NCBI GenBank assembly: GCA_011390435.1
Contig: JAABSK010000008.1
Span: 1 to 29,028 of the forward strand
Reading direction: 5' to 3'
DNA length: 29,028 nucleotides
Origin: Desulfobacteraceae bacterium
GTDB lineage: Bacteria > Desulfobacterota > Desulfobacteria > Desulfobacterales > Desulfobacteraceae
The translations under genes were made by a program, and so were the position numbers. Under the pieces are notes generated by a model that saw nothing but the letters and a program-made list of their open reading frames with translations, was not told where the DNA came from and did not search any database. Positions 1-7,486 of the stretch are shown here, one piece after another (position 1 is the stretch's first letter; the number at the start of each line of letters is the position of its first letter).

Positions 1-1980
1 CTCATTTTTTTGTTTATGACCGGTTCTGCCTTTTCCCAGGAGGATCTGGCAAAACAGGTTGCACAGAATTTTTTATCTTTTATCGAATCTTCCAAAAAGA
101 TTGAATCCCTTCACGCGATTGAAAAAAATCAGATTGATCCATCCCTTGACCGCATCCACTGTGGATGGATTGTCACGCTTACAGAGGGTGGATATCTTCT
201 GCTGGGCGTTTCAAAAAATCATTTGCCTGTCAAAGGGTATTCATTACAGGATGCGTATGACGCGCTTCCGCTGCCATATCGAACATTTATTGAAACGGAA
301 CTGGAGCTGCATGCCCGCATGGATCAACAAGCCTTACAGGCAGATCGATCCCTGCAAGCTGTGTTTGAGCAGGATGCAGCACAGCAGGCATGGGCGTTTC
401 TTTTAGACTGGGACCCAGCCCATCGAACCCGGCAAGGCGATACTCCTGGAACAGAATTGTTGACAACAAAATGGAATCAGAAATATCCATATAATAAGCT
501 TTTGCCTGAAATTGATGGACAAAATGTTGCGGCCGGGTGCACAAACATCGCTATTGCCCAGGTGATGAAATACCATGAACACCCTGCACGGGGCATGGGG
601 ACGGCTGGATATGAGTGGAATGGTCAGGAACTGAGCACCATTTTATACCATCCATATTACTGGCAGAATATGCCAGATACCCTGGGAAGCACGACAGAAG
701 AATACCTGCAGGATGAAGTGGCGATCCTGATTAAAGATCTGGGGATTGTCAATGAAACAGTGTTTGGGCTGGACGGCTCGTCTGCATATGTCCATATGGA
801 CGCGTTGGTGCAGTTTTTTGGGTATTCCAACACGCTTTCGCTGATGGATAATACCGATTCAGACAGTTTTTTTTCCACCCTCACTGCCCAGATTGATCTT
901 TCGCAGCCAGTATTGTTATCCTTTCCAGGCCATCTTGTTGTTGTTGATGGATATGCAGCTGATGATCCAACCGGACGGAATTTTCATGTTAATATGGGGT
1001 GGGGCGGTGCAGAGGACAATTATTACTATCTGGATCAAACGGTTGAGACTGAGTGGTATGATTTTGCCCCTGATCTCCAGATGTACTATAATATCAAACC
1101 CTGCTCAGGTCCGGACTGTGAATTTCCAGTGACAGAGCCGGCGATTCAGGATGTGCCGCCTGTGTTTGTGCACGGATTAAAAGATGAAGTGCTTGTCTCT
1201 GGGACTGACACTACAGTCAAGTTGCGGATAGATGCACGGGATGCCAATAATGATGATGTGGCACTTGCAGTGACGCTCAGCAATTCTGATACCATTTCAG
1301 CTGTGCTGGAAAATGATGTTTTAACGGTGAAACACCTGAATGATGTTGATCGCAATGCTGTTGGCGTGAGAGTGTCTGCAACGGCCAATAATCTGGTGGC
1401 GGCCGAGGAGTTTTTTGTTCTGGTTTTGGACGAAAAAGTGAGTTACGGTGCACACCAGGTTTTAACAGGAGAGCTCGACCCTTCCTCTGAGCACCAGGTT
1501 ATTCTTGGCGGGCCCAGCAAGATTTATGTGGACAGGGGGTATGCGAATCAGGCCTGTTTCCTTGATGTACGTTCCAATGGAAACAGTGTGGTAAGCGGCG
1601 GGGATGGCACCCAAAGCATTGGTGTCCCTGCGATTGACCACGTGTTTGATCCGGGTGTATACACGATCGTTCTTTCAATACGCTTTGAAAATACGTATTA
1701 CTCGGAAGGAGGGGGATATGTCGTTCGTATCAATGCGCCTGAGGCGGACTTTGACGTGACAGACGCTCTCCATATGCTGGGGATTCATTCCGCACAGATT
1801 CATTTTACTGAGCCTGGGGATGTAAATGGCGATAACAGACTGACGCTGGATGATAAAATATTGAACTTGAAAATACTGGTGCATCAGGAAGATGCACCAG
1901 TTGTTGATCAGCTGGTTGATGTAAATAACGATGGCCGGATCGGGATAGAAGAACTCGTGATCTGGCCATCGCCCAGGTAA
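1..1980 (+). CDS. Secreted C10 (streptopain-like) cysteine peptidase with C-terminal dockerin-like module, 5'-truncated by window
   Basis: The frame is open from base 1 and begins with a hydrophobic run ending ...LFMTGSAFSQ, the tail of a signal peptide, so the true start lies upstream of the window. About 110 residues resembling a Spi-type inhibitory propeptide follow. The peptidase domain then shows W-x-Q-x-x-PYN, the nucleophile in AAGCTNIAIAQVMKYH (Cys codon 538-540) and the catalytic His in PGHLVVVDGY (codon 931-933), followed by FHVNMGWGG; all are C10 family landmarks. After a Pro-rich break come about 90 residues of Ig/cadherin-like beta sequence and another beta-rich domain. The C-terminus has two calcium-loop repeats, DVNGDNRLTLDD and DVNNDGRIGIEE, as in type I dockerins. 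It probably acts outside the cell or on its surface. The stop is 12 bp from the convergent SDR gene. Confidence 0.88.
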   Translation, partial: LIFLFMTGSAFSQEDLAKQVAQNFLSFIESSKKIESLHAIEKNQIDPSLDRIHCGWIVTLTEGGYLLLGVSKNHLPVKGYSLQDAYDALPLPYRTFIETELELHARMDQQALQADRSLQAVFEQDAAQQAWAFLLDWDPAHRTRQGDTPGTELLTTKWNQKYPYNKLLPEIDGQNVAAGCTNIAIAQVMKYHEHPARGMGTAGYEWNGQELSTILYHPYYWQNMPDTLGSTTEEYLQDEVAILIKDLGIVNETVFGLDGSSAYVHMDALVQFFGYSNTLSLMDNTDSDSFFSTLTAQIDLSQPVLLSFPGHLVVVDGYAADDPTGRNFHVNMGWGGAEDNYYYLDQTVETEWYDFAPDLQMYYNIKPCSGPDCEFPVTEPAIQDVPPVFVHGLKDEVLVSGTDTTVKLRIDARDANNDDVALAVTLSNSDTISAVLENDVLTVKHLNDVDRNAVGVRVSATANNLVAAEEFFVLVLDEKVSYGAHQVLTGELDPSSEHQVILGGPSKIYVDRGYANQACFLDVRSNGNSVVSGGDGTQSIGVPAIDHVFDPGVYTIVLSIRFENTYYSEGGGYVVRINAPEADFDVTDALHMLGIHSAQIHFTEPGDVNGDNRLTLDDKILNLKILVHQEDAPVVDQLVDVNNDGRIGIEELVIWPSPR

Positions 1981-1992
1981 GCGTGTCAGATA

Positions 1993-2775
1993 TCAGCCGG
2001 TGAGGGTACTTCCGCCGTCCACCGGCAGAATCTGCCCGGTGATAAAGGCGCCAGCCCTGCTGGCCAGCATGATGGCAACACCGGCAATGTCTTCGGCTTT
2101 CCCCCATCTGTGCAGGGGAATCACAGCGCATTCCGCTTCATATGCTTCTTTGTCACTGCTGACATATTCTGTCATTTTGGAAAAGAACCGACCCGGTGCA
2201 ATGGCATTCACCCGGATGTGACGGTCTGCCAGGTCTCTGGCCAGGTTCCGGGTCAGCTGATGGACAGCCGCCTTGCTCGGACCATAGCTGTAGTTGGAGA
2301 TGCTGTTGCCCACGATACCTGCGATCGATCCGATGTTGATCACGCAGGCGGTATGATCCGGGGATTTGCCATGTGTAAGATTTGGCAGCAGGGCCTGGGT
2401 CAGGAAAAAAGGCGTTTTGACATTCAGGTCCATGACCTTGTCCCATCCTTTTTCAGGAAAGGTGTCAAGGGGAGCGCCCCAGCCGCTGCCGGCATTGTTG
2501 ATCAGCACGTCAATGGATTTTTCTTTCTCATTCAGGATGGCGGCAAGCTGCTGGATGCCTTCCAGGGAACTGACGTCACCTGGCAGTGCAATGCACTGAC
2601 CATATTGTGACAGTTCTTTGGCAGCTTCCATGCAGGCCTCAGCCTTGCGTGCGGTAATATAGACCCGGTCTGCGCCAGCCTCGAGAAACCCCTGGGCCAT
2701 ATAATATCCCAGACCCCGGGAGCCGCCGGTGATCACACAGACTTTTCCGGTCATTGAAAAAAGGGTGTTGAGCAT
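1993..2775 (-). CDS. SDR family NAD(P)-dependent oxidoreductase (FabG-like)
   Basis: This 260-residue classical short-chain dehydrogenase/reductase interconverts a hydroxyl and a carbonyl using NAD(P)H in the cytosol. The cofactor motif TGGSRGLG is at residues 16-23, NNAG at 93-96, the catalytic Ser at about 150 (INIGS) and the YGPSK active-site motif at 164-168. The C-terminal TGQILPVDGG is typical of FabG-like enzymes. The start is supported by an AGGAGG ribosome site 7 nt upstream. It is transcribed away from the MerR-TetR fusion regulator across a 299-bp spacer, so it is a plausible target of that regulator (inference). Substrate cannot be assigned from sequence; 3-oxoacyl-CoA/ACP or another ketone are all possible. 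Confidence 0.9.
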   Translation of the reverse strand: MLNTLFSMTGKVCVITGGSRGLGYYMAQGFLEAGADRVYITARKAEACMEAAKELSQYGQCIALPGDVSSLEGIQQLAAILNEKEKSIDVLINNAGSGWGAPLDTFPEKGWDKVMDLNVKTPFFLTQALLPNLTHGKSPDHTACVINIGSIAGIVGNSISNYSYGPSKAAVHQLTRNLARDLADRHIRVNAIAPGRFFSKMTEYVSSDKEAYEAECAVIPLHRWGKAEDIAGVAIMLASRAGAFITGQILPVDGGSTLTG

Positions 2776-3074
2776 CGTATCCTCCTGTAAATTAGATGTT
2801 GTTCAGGAAGTGGTGTACCTTGGAAAACACGACATTGTCAAATGGAATCACAAAAAACACAAATCAGATAAACTGTTTTCAAGATGCTGGAATTTCACTG
2901 AAAAGGTCCTTGATCGGAACACGGTTTTTGATTTGCTGTTCTGGAACTGATGTGCTGAGCAGTTTTTGGTTTACGGAGTGAAAAATTTGCATTATAGTTT
3001 TACTTGTCAGTTTTTACACGGCAGTTTGGCCATCACGATAGTGAATCACGCAGATTACAGGCAGGTGAGGGACA
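2776..3074. other. Divergent intergenic region between SDR and MerR-TetR genes
   Basis: This 299-bp spacer separates two divergent genes. I see no small gene in it. It is AT-rich, carries a plus-strand promoter candidate near 2970-2998 and a small inverted repeat TCAC-GATA-GTGA at 3033-3044, flanked by a second ATCACG at 3045-3050. On the minus strand a TTGACA lies at 2841-2836, but no convincing -10 follows at the right distance. Confidence 0.6.
2970..2998 (+). promoter_or_regulatory. Candidate promoter of MerR-TetR regulator
   Basis: TTTACG (2970-2975) and TATAGT (2993-2998) are separated by 17 bp, a reasonable sigma-70 pair. It would give a leader of about 70 nt that contains the TCAC-GATA-GTGA inverted repeat (3033-3044), a possible autoregulatory site. 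The -35 match is only partial. Confidence 0.3.
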
Positions 3075-3980
3075 ATGAAAATCAGTGAACTGGAAAAAAT
3101 TACCGGCATGCCCCGTTCAACCATTCACCATTATATTCATTCCGGTCTGTTGCACCATCCTCAGAAAACCGGGCAGACAATGGCGCACTATGACACCAGT
3201 CATGTCCGGCGTCTGGAAGCCATTCAAAAGATCAAAGTGGAATATCTTAAAACAGCGAAAACATCCCGGATCCCGCTGGATGAGATCAAACACCGGCTCC
3301 GGGACAGCTATTCGCTTGTCAAATCCGTGGATCAATCTTCCCGGTCCGGACAGGAAAAAAGAACAGCAAAACATCAGCAGAAAAAAGAGCAGATCATCGA
3401 AGCCACCATCAAGCTGTACGCTGACAGGGGATATTACCTGACCAATATCCGGGATATCACCCGGGCTGTCGGAATTTCGTCTCCCACATTTTACCGGTAT
3501 TTCAAGGATAAACGGGAGCTGTTTGTGGAAACCATTGAGTATGTGGTCAAAAGTTTCAAAACCCAGATCCAGGAGGTTCTTAAAACTGAAAAACAGCTGA
3601 GCAGACGTTCAGTGATCATGTTTGATATTTTTTATGCCCATTACCCCAAGATCGGGGAGATTCTGAACCAGCTCAGATCCGGCGTGATCATTGGTGATCC
3701 ATGGGCAAAAGAGCGCCTGTCCCGTCTGTATGCTGAAATGATGGAGGATCTGGTCACAGAGATCAAAAAAGCGATCAAAAAAGGCATTGTCAAGCCGGTC
3801 AATCCCTATCTTCTGGCATATTTCAACCTGGCCATTGATGAGCTGGCCATCCATTTGACCTCTATGGATGACCAGTTTTCCATCGATGATGTCATGGAGT
3901 TTGTGGGAGAGATGCTCAACACCACCTTTTTGACGGAAAAAGGGCGCAAATCCGCAAGAATTTTTTATAAATCACGGTAA
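3075..3980 (+). CDS. Transcriptional regulator fusing MerR-type and TetR-type DNA-binding domains
   Basis: This 301-residue protein has two DNA-binding modules. Residues 1-76 are a MerR-type winged helix: MKISELEKITGMPRSTIHHY, then HYD..HVRRLEAIQKIK, as in MerR helix-turn-helix and wing. A polar linker (about 77-100) leads to a complete TetR N-terminal domain (about 101-155) with IRDITRAVGISSPTFYRYFKDKRELF. The helical remainder (about 156-301) is the size of a TetR ligand/dimer domain. The start has a GGTGAGGG-like site just upstream. The usual MerR dimerisation coiled coil is short or missing, so dimerisation probably depends on the TetR part. It diverges from the SDR gene, its nearest candidate target. 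Which effector it senses is unknown. Confidence 0.88.
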   Translation: MKISELEKITGMPRSTIHHYIHSGLLHHPQKTGQTMAHYDTSHVRRLEAIQKIKVEYLKTAKTSRIPLDEIKHRLRDSYSLVKSVDQSSRSGQEKRTAKHQQKKEQIIEATIKLYADRGYYLTNIRDITRAVGISSPTFYRYFKDKRELFVETIEYVVKSFKTQIQEVLKTEKQLSRRSVIMFDIFYAHYPKIGEILNQLRSGVIIGDPWAKERLSRLYAEMMEDLVTEIKKAIKKGIVKPVNPYLLAYFNLAIDELAIHLTSMDDQFSIDDVMEFVGEMLNTTFLTEKGRKSARIFYKSR

Positions 3981-4002
3981 TCGGCAGTGTGCCGGAAAAT
4001 TT

Positions 4003-7000
4003 CTATTGCCAGAATTTACCCTGCCGGGTAGACAAAATCTTATACGCTCCGTCTTTGAATCCCACGATTTCAACAATACCTGAGTTTTCTTCGTGGCGAA
4101 GGTTCTGGTCATAGATGGTTCCGATGATCCTGGCAGAATAGGAGGCCTGAAACGTCCCGTTGCCAAGATCCGACACTGAAAGGTCGCTGATGGTGTATTC
4201 GACCTGGTCAAAGACACTGAAAGAATGATTCAGCATGGTTTCCAGGTCGCTGATAGTTCCGCCGTCCGGTGTGCTCCATGCATTTTCCAGCAGGGCAACG
4301 ACTCCATAGACGTCTCCTGCTGAATATTTTGCGGCAAATGTCTGATAGAGTTCGGAGATTCCGGAAACAGCATCCTGGGCTGACGAGGGACTGCCTGAAG
4401 AGAGCCGGTCGATCATCTCCTGAACAGCGGCAATGGTATCTTTGACCTGGTTGTCCTGCCGGTGACGGTCTGCAAAAGAGCCCGGTTCAATGATGGCAGA
4501 CAGTTCTTTCAGCAGATCATCTGTCTTGCCGCCTGTTTCAGCATCTGCAAGTTTTTCAAAGACAGTGCTGCGCCAAAAAGAGATGTATTGCGCGGTTGTC
4601 CTGTCAATGGTTTTTTGCAGTGCCTGATAGTGTTTCCCGATGTCTGTGCGCACCTGGTCTGTGTCCAGAAATGCCACAGGTTCGTAAAGTGCTTTTGCCT
4701 CTGCATGGAGCTCGGTGATGGTTTTTTCAAATTTTTCAGGTGTCAGATCCGGCCTGCCGATCATTGCTGGACCAGCCGTGTTTGCCAGTGTCAGCATTCT
4801 TTTTTGAGAGGTTTCATATTGTTTTTTTATCTTTTCCTGGTGTGGGTCGACCAGCCGATTGTATTCGGTCGTGATCCGGACAAATTCGTCCACCAGCTGG
4901 TCATCGGCTGGGTCCGGCTCCGGCAGATCTGCGGGATCTGTTAAAATCCATTCATTCAGCGGTGCTGTCTGGCCGGCATCCCGCATAATATTTTCAATGG
5001 AAAATGATTCTGCCTGGCCGGGAGCTGCCGATGTCAATATGGACTGGGTGTTGAAAATTTTTTCTTCCAGTTGACCAAATGCATTTATATACTGTTCGTA
5101 ATGGCGGGCATAGTCTTTACGCTCCTGCCTGACTGATTCTTTATGACTGCGGTATGCTTCCTGGATCGTTTTGAGGGCCTGCTCATCAGGCACTTTGAGT
5201 GTGTTGCCTGCGGCAAGTTTTGTCAGAAGATGCTTCTGGATATGTTCAGGACCTTGTCGCAGAGTTGAAACGGTCTGTTTCATCTGCTCAACCGTGTCCC
5301 GGCTGATACCCTGCTTCTGAAAAAAGCGGGAAGCAGTCTCGCCTTTCATGCTGACACTGTTTCTGCCAGCCAGGTCTTTTGCCTGGTTCCAGGTGGCAAC
5401 GGTATCTTTGGCTGTCTTGATCAGCTGGGGCCGTTTTGCCAGAAAAACCGTTGCCTGGGATCGGTTTGTTATTTTTTCTTTCAGCCATTTCAAGTCTTCT
5501 GTTGCTGATTTTTCATAGATGGCGCACATGCGGTCAAAAAGGAGACTTCCCTCTTTCAGGTGGGGAAGCCAGGCCTGGTAGGTGGTCAGGTTCTGTGATG
5601 CCGGGCTGGCACCGCCAAGAGAATAAGCAAAGCGCCATACCTGGAGATTTTGTTCCAGCTCCGGAGCCATTTGTGCCGCCTGGTTCAATTTGTGGCGTTT
5701 CTGGGCTTCAAGCTGTTTGACGCCGTCGATGAGTGCTTCTGCGTTCTGGATGGCAGTCTGTCCCAGCGCAGTCGCCTGTTCTGGTTTCTCCTGGATGGTC
5801 CGCTGATAAGTATCCCAGATCCGGGGAATGTCTCTTGATGCTTGATCCCATAATGTGGTTGCCCAGTATTCACCACTGCTGATGGTTGCTTGCGTGGAAC
5901 GGGTCTGCTTGATCTCAAATGCATCAAAATCCAGGTAGGTGACGGTGAACGGTTCATCAACCAGCTCTTTCATTCTGTCGCAAAAGGAAGACAGGGGACC
6001 GATTTCGCCTTTTTCCGTTTCTTTCCGGTGCTTTTCCATGGGGTCAAGAAACGCTTGCTTCTGTTTTTTCAGCTCCGCTGCCACTGCCTTGTCATAGCGA
6101 TCATGTGCATCTGCTGCGGCCTGTGATGCCTTGCGATGGGTCTCTTGGCGGACATACCGGTCTTGAATATTCTTTAAAATAGGAGGCAGCGTCTTAAAAA
6201 GATAGTCGTTGCGTCTTTGGAGTTCATCTTTGAGGGGTTTCACCTGTTCTTGAATATAATTGGACACAGCAATGGACATCCGACGTTTTACATCCATGTA
6301 GGTTTCTGGGTCAATGGCATTGGACTTCAGGCTGTTCCAGGCTTCCATAACATGGGAATACGCCTGTCCCGGACTAGAAGGGGGTACATCGTTCAAGGAT
6401 GTCTCAAACGTCGGCGCTTCCAGGGCAGGCTCATAATCTTCCGCCTCGCTTTCGTCGGTCTCATCTTGAATTGCCAGGAGCATTTCAAGCCTGGCAATTT
6501 CCCGGCCCAGATCTCTTGATTTTTCCCTGGCACCTTCGATATAGGCGGACAGTTCCGCAAGAGTTGCATCGATCCCTGTTTTGGCTCTGTAAAGGTCTTT
6601 CATGGCCGGTTCAATCCGCTCCTGGATCAGGGTGATTTTTCCGGTGACAACGGTTTTGCTGTTGGCAACAGCTTCCGGGGTACGGTTAAAATGATTGACC
6701 CATGTATTGTCAACAATGCCTCTTGCCACCAGTTCATCTGCCACCTCAGACGCATTCATGTTCATGGCCCGGTCAAGAAGGCGCAGGGAGGGGGCCAGGC
6801 TTTTCATGTCATCGGCCATCCGGTTGATTTTTGCCTGGAACGGTGGGTTGGGAAGGGCCTGGGCAGCACGGTCCTGAACAAAACTGGCTGTCCATGTGAC
6901 AACGCTGGAGCCGGGATTGACTTTCTGGAGGCTGTCCATTGCCACACTGGTAAATCCCACAAACCCATTCCACAGCTGGATGCCCTGCAGCCGGATTTTT

Positions 7001-7236
7001 TGACGGGCCAGATTTTTGTACGTATCCACCAGGGTTTTCTGGAGATCGCGCATCTGGGCAGGTTTGCCTTCCAGATTGCTGATGACCTCATCAATGTGAG
7101 ATTTTTCATCACGAAGAACCTGTATCTGTTCTTTCAGGACTTCCGGATCGGTGGAGTCCGCTGGTAAAGAAAATGGAAACAATATTGTAAAACAGATTAT
7201 CCAGATCGTGCAGATCATCCGGTTTGGGATCATCAC
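4003..7236 (-). CDS. Large exported coiled-coil protein with NTF2-like C-terminus, function unknown
   Basis: I do not recognise a named family for this 1077-residue protein. The N-terminus has a signal peptide (WIICFTILFPFSLPA, cleavage near residue 26), so it is likely periplasmic, perhaps anchored. Residues about 30-90 and 200-265 are heptad-rich coiled coil; much of the middle is charged alpha-helical sequence rich in E, K and Q. The last 120 residues (from about SISELYQTFAAKYSAGD) alternate helix and beta strands and end in a fold like NTF2/SnoaL proteins, a common small ligand-binding or scaffold domain. Translation can start at GTG 7236-7234 or the adjacent ATG 7233-7231; a GGAG lies 8 and 11 nt upstream respectively. 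It is single-gene, convergent with the MerR-TetR gene and divergent from the potassium channel gene. Confidence 0.75.
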   Translation of the reverse strand: MMIPNRMICTIWIICFTILFPFSLPADSTDPEVLKEQIQVLRDEKSHIDEVISNLEGKPAQMRDLQKTLVDTYKNLARQKIRLQGIQLWNGFVGFTSVAMDSLQKVNPGSSVVTWTASFVQDRAAQALPNPPFQAKINRMADDMKSLAPSLRLLDRAMNMNASEVADELVARGIVDNTWVNHFNRTPEAVANSKTVVTGKITLIQERIEPAMKDLYRAKTGIDATLAELSAYIEGAREKSRDLGREIARLEMLLAIQDETDESEAEDYEPALEAPTFETSLNDVPPSSPGQAYSHVMEAWNSLKSNAIDPETYMDVKRRMSIAVSNYIQEQVKPLKDELQRRNDYLFKTLPPILKNIQDRYVRQETHRKASQAAADAHDRYDKAVAAELKKQKQAFLDPMEKHRKETEKGEIGPLSSFCDRMKELVDEPFTVTYLDFDAFEIKQTRSTQATISSGEYWATTLWDQASRDIPRIWDTYQRTIQEKPEQATALGQTAIQNAEALIDGVKQLEAQKRHKLNQAAQMAPELEQNLQVWRFAYSLGGASPASQNLTTYQAWLPHLKEGSLLFDRMCAIYEKSATEDLKWLKEKITNRSQATVFLAKRPQLIKTAKDTVATWNQAKDLAGRNSVSMKGETASRFFQKQGISRDTVEQMKQTVSTLRQGPEHIQKHLLTKLAAGNTLKVPDEQALKTIQEAYRSHKESVRQERKDYARHYEQYINAFGQLEEKIFNTQSILTSAAPGQAESFSIENIMRDAGQTAPLNEWILTDPADLPEPDPADDQLVDEFVRITTEYNRLVDPHQEKIKKQYETSQKRMLTLANTAGPAMIGRPDLTPEKFEKTITELHAEAKALYEPVAFLDTDQVRTDIGKHYQALQKTIDRTTAQYISFWRSTVFEKLADAETGGKTDDLLKELSAIIEPGSFADRHRQDNQVKDTIAAVQEMIDRLSSGSPSSAQDAVSGISELYQTFAAKYSAGDVYGVVALLENAWSTPDGGTISDLETMLNHSFSVFDQVEYTISDLSVSDLGNGTFQASYSARIIGTIYDQNLRHEENSGIVEIVGFKDGAYKILSTRQGKFWQ

Positions 7237-7341
7237 AGGGGGGACTCCTTTTGATTCGATAAGTTTATGTTATTGTAAAACATAGCAAAATCAATACCGA
7301 AACAAAAAACAGGCAAAACACAACGGCCCTGGTGTTGTAAA

Positions 7342-7378
7342 ACCGGTTTGGTGGTGCATATGAACCACCAAATCCGGT
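7342..7378. repeat. Inverted repeat / stem-loop in divergent spacer
   Basis: ACCGGTTTGGTGGT (7342-7355) pairs with ACCACCAAATCCGGT (7364-7378) apart from one bulged base, around the 8-nt loop GCATATGA. No T-tract follows on the plus strand, and the spacer lies between divergent genes. An operator or leader element is therefore more likely than a terminator. Confidence 0.55.
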
Positions 7379-7421
7379 GCTCATGATATCAGGCCGGGCA
7401 TATTCACTGGCTGATATTCGG

Positions 7422-7450
7422 TTGAACTCTTGCCGGTGAGCTGGTAAAAC
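7422..7450 (+). promoter_or_regulatory. Candidate promoter of potassium channel gene
   Basis: TTGAAC (7422-7427) and TAAAAC (7445-7450) are spaced by exactly 17 bp. The predicted start is about 30 nt before the ATG of the channel gene. Confidence 0.4.
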
Positions 7451-7486
7451 AGGGAGTCGTCAACGCTAAATATTAAGGAAATATCA

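Noticed and set aside
3982..3994. CGGCA-GTG-TGCCG hairpin between convergent genes as terminator
   Set aside because: Short 5-bp stem and only a mixed A/T tail, so not convincing in either direction.
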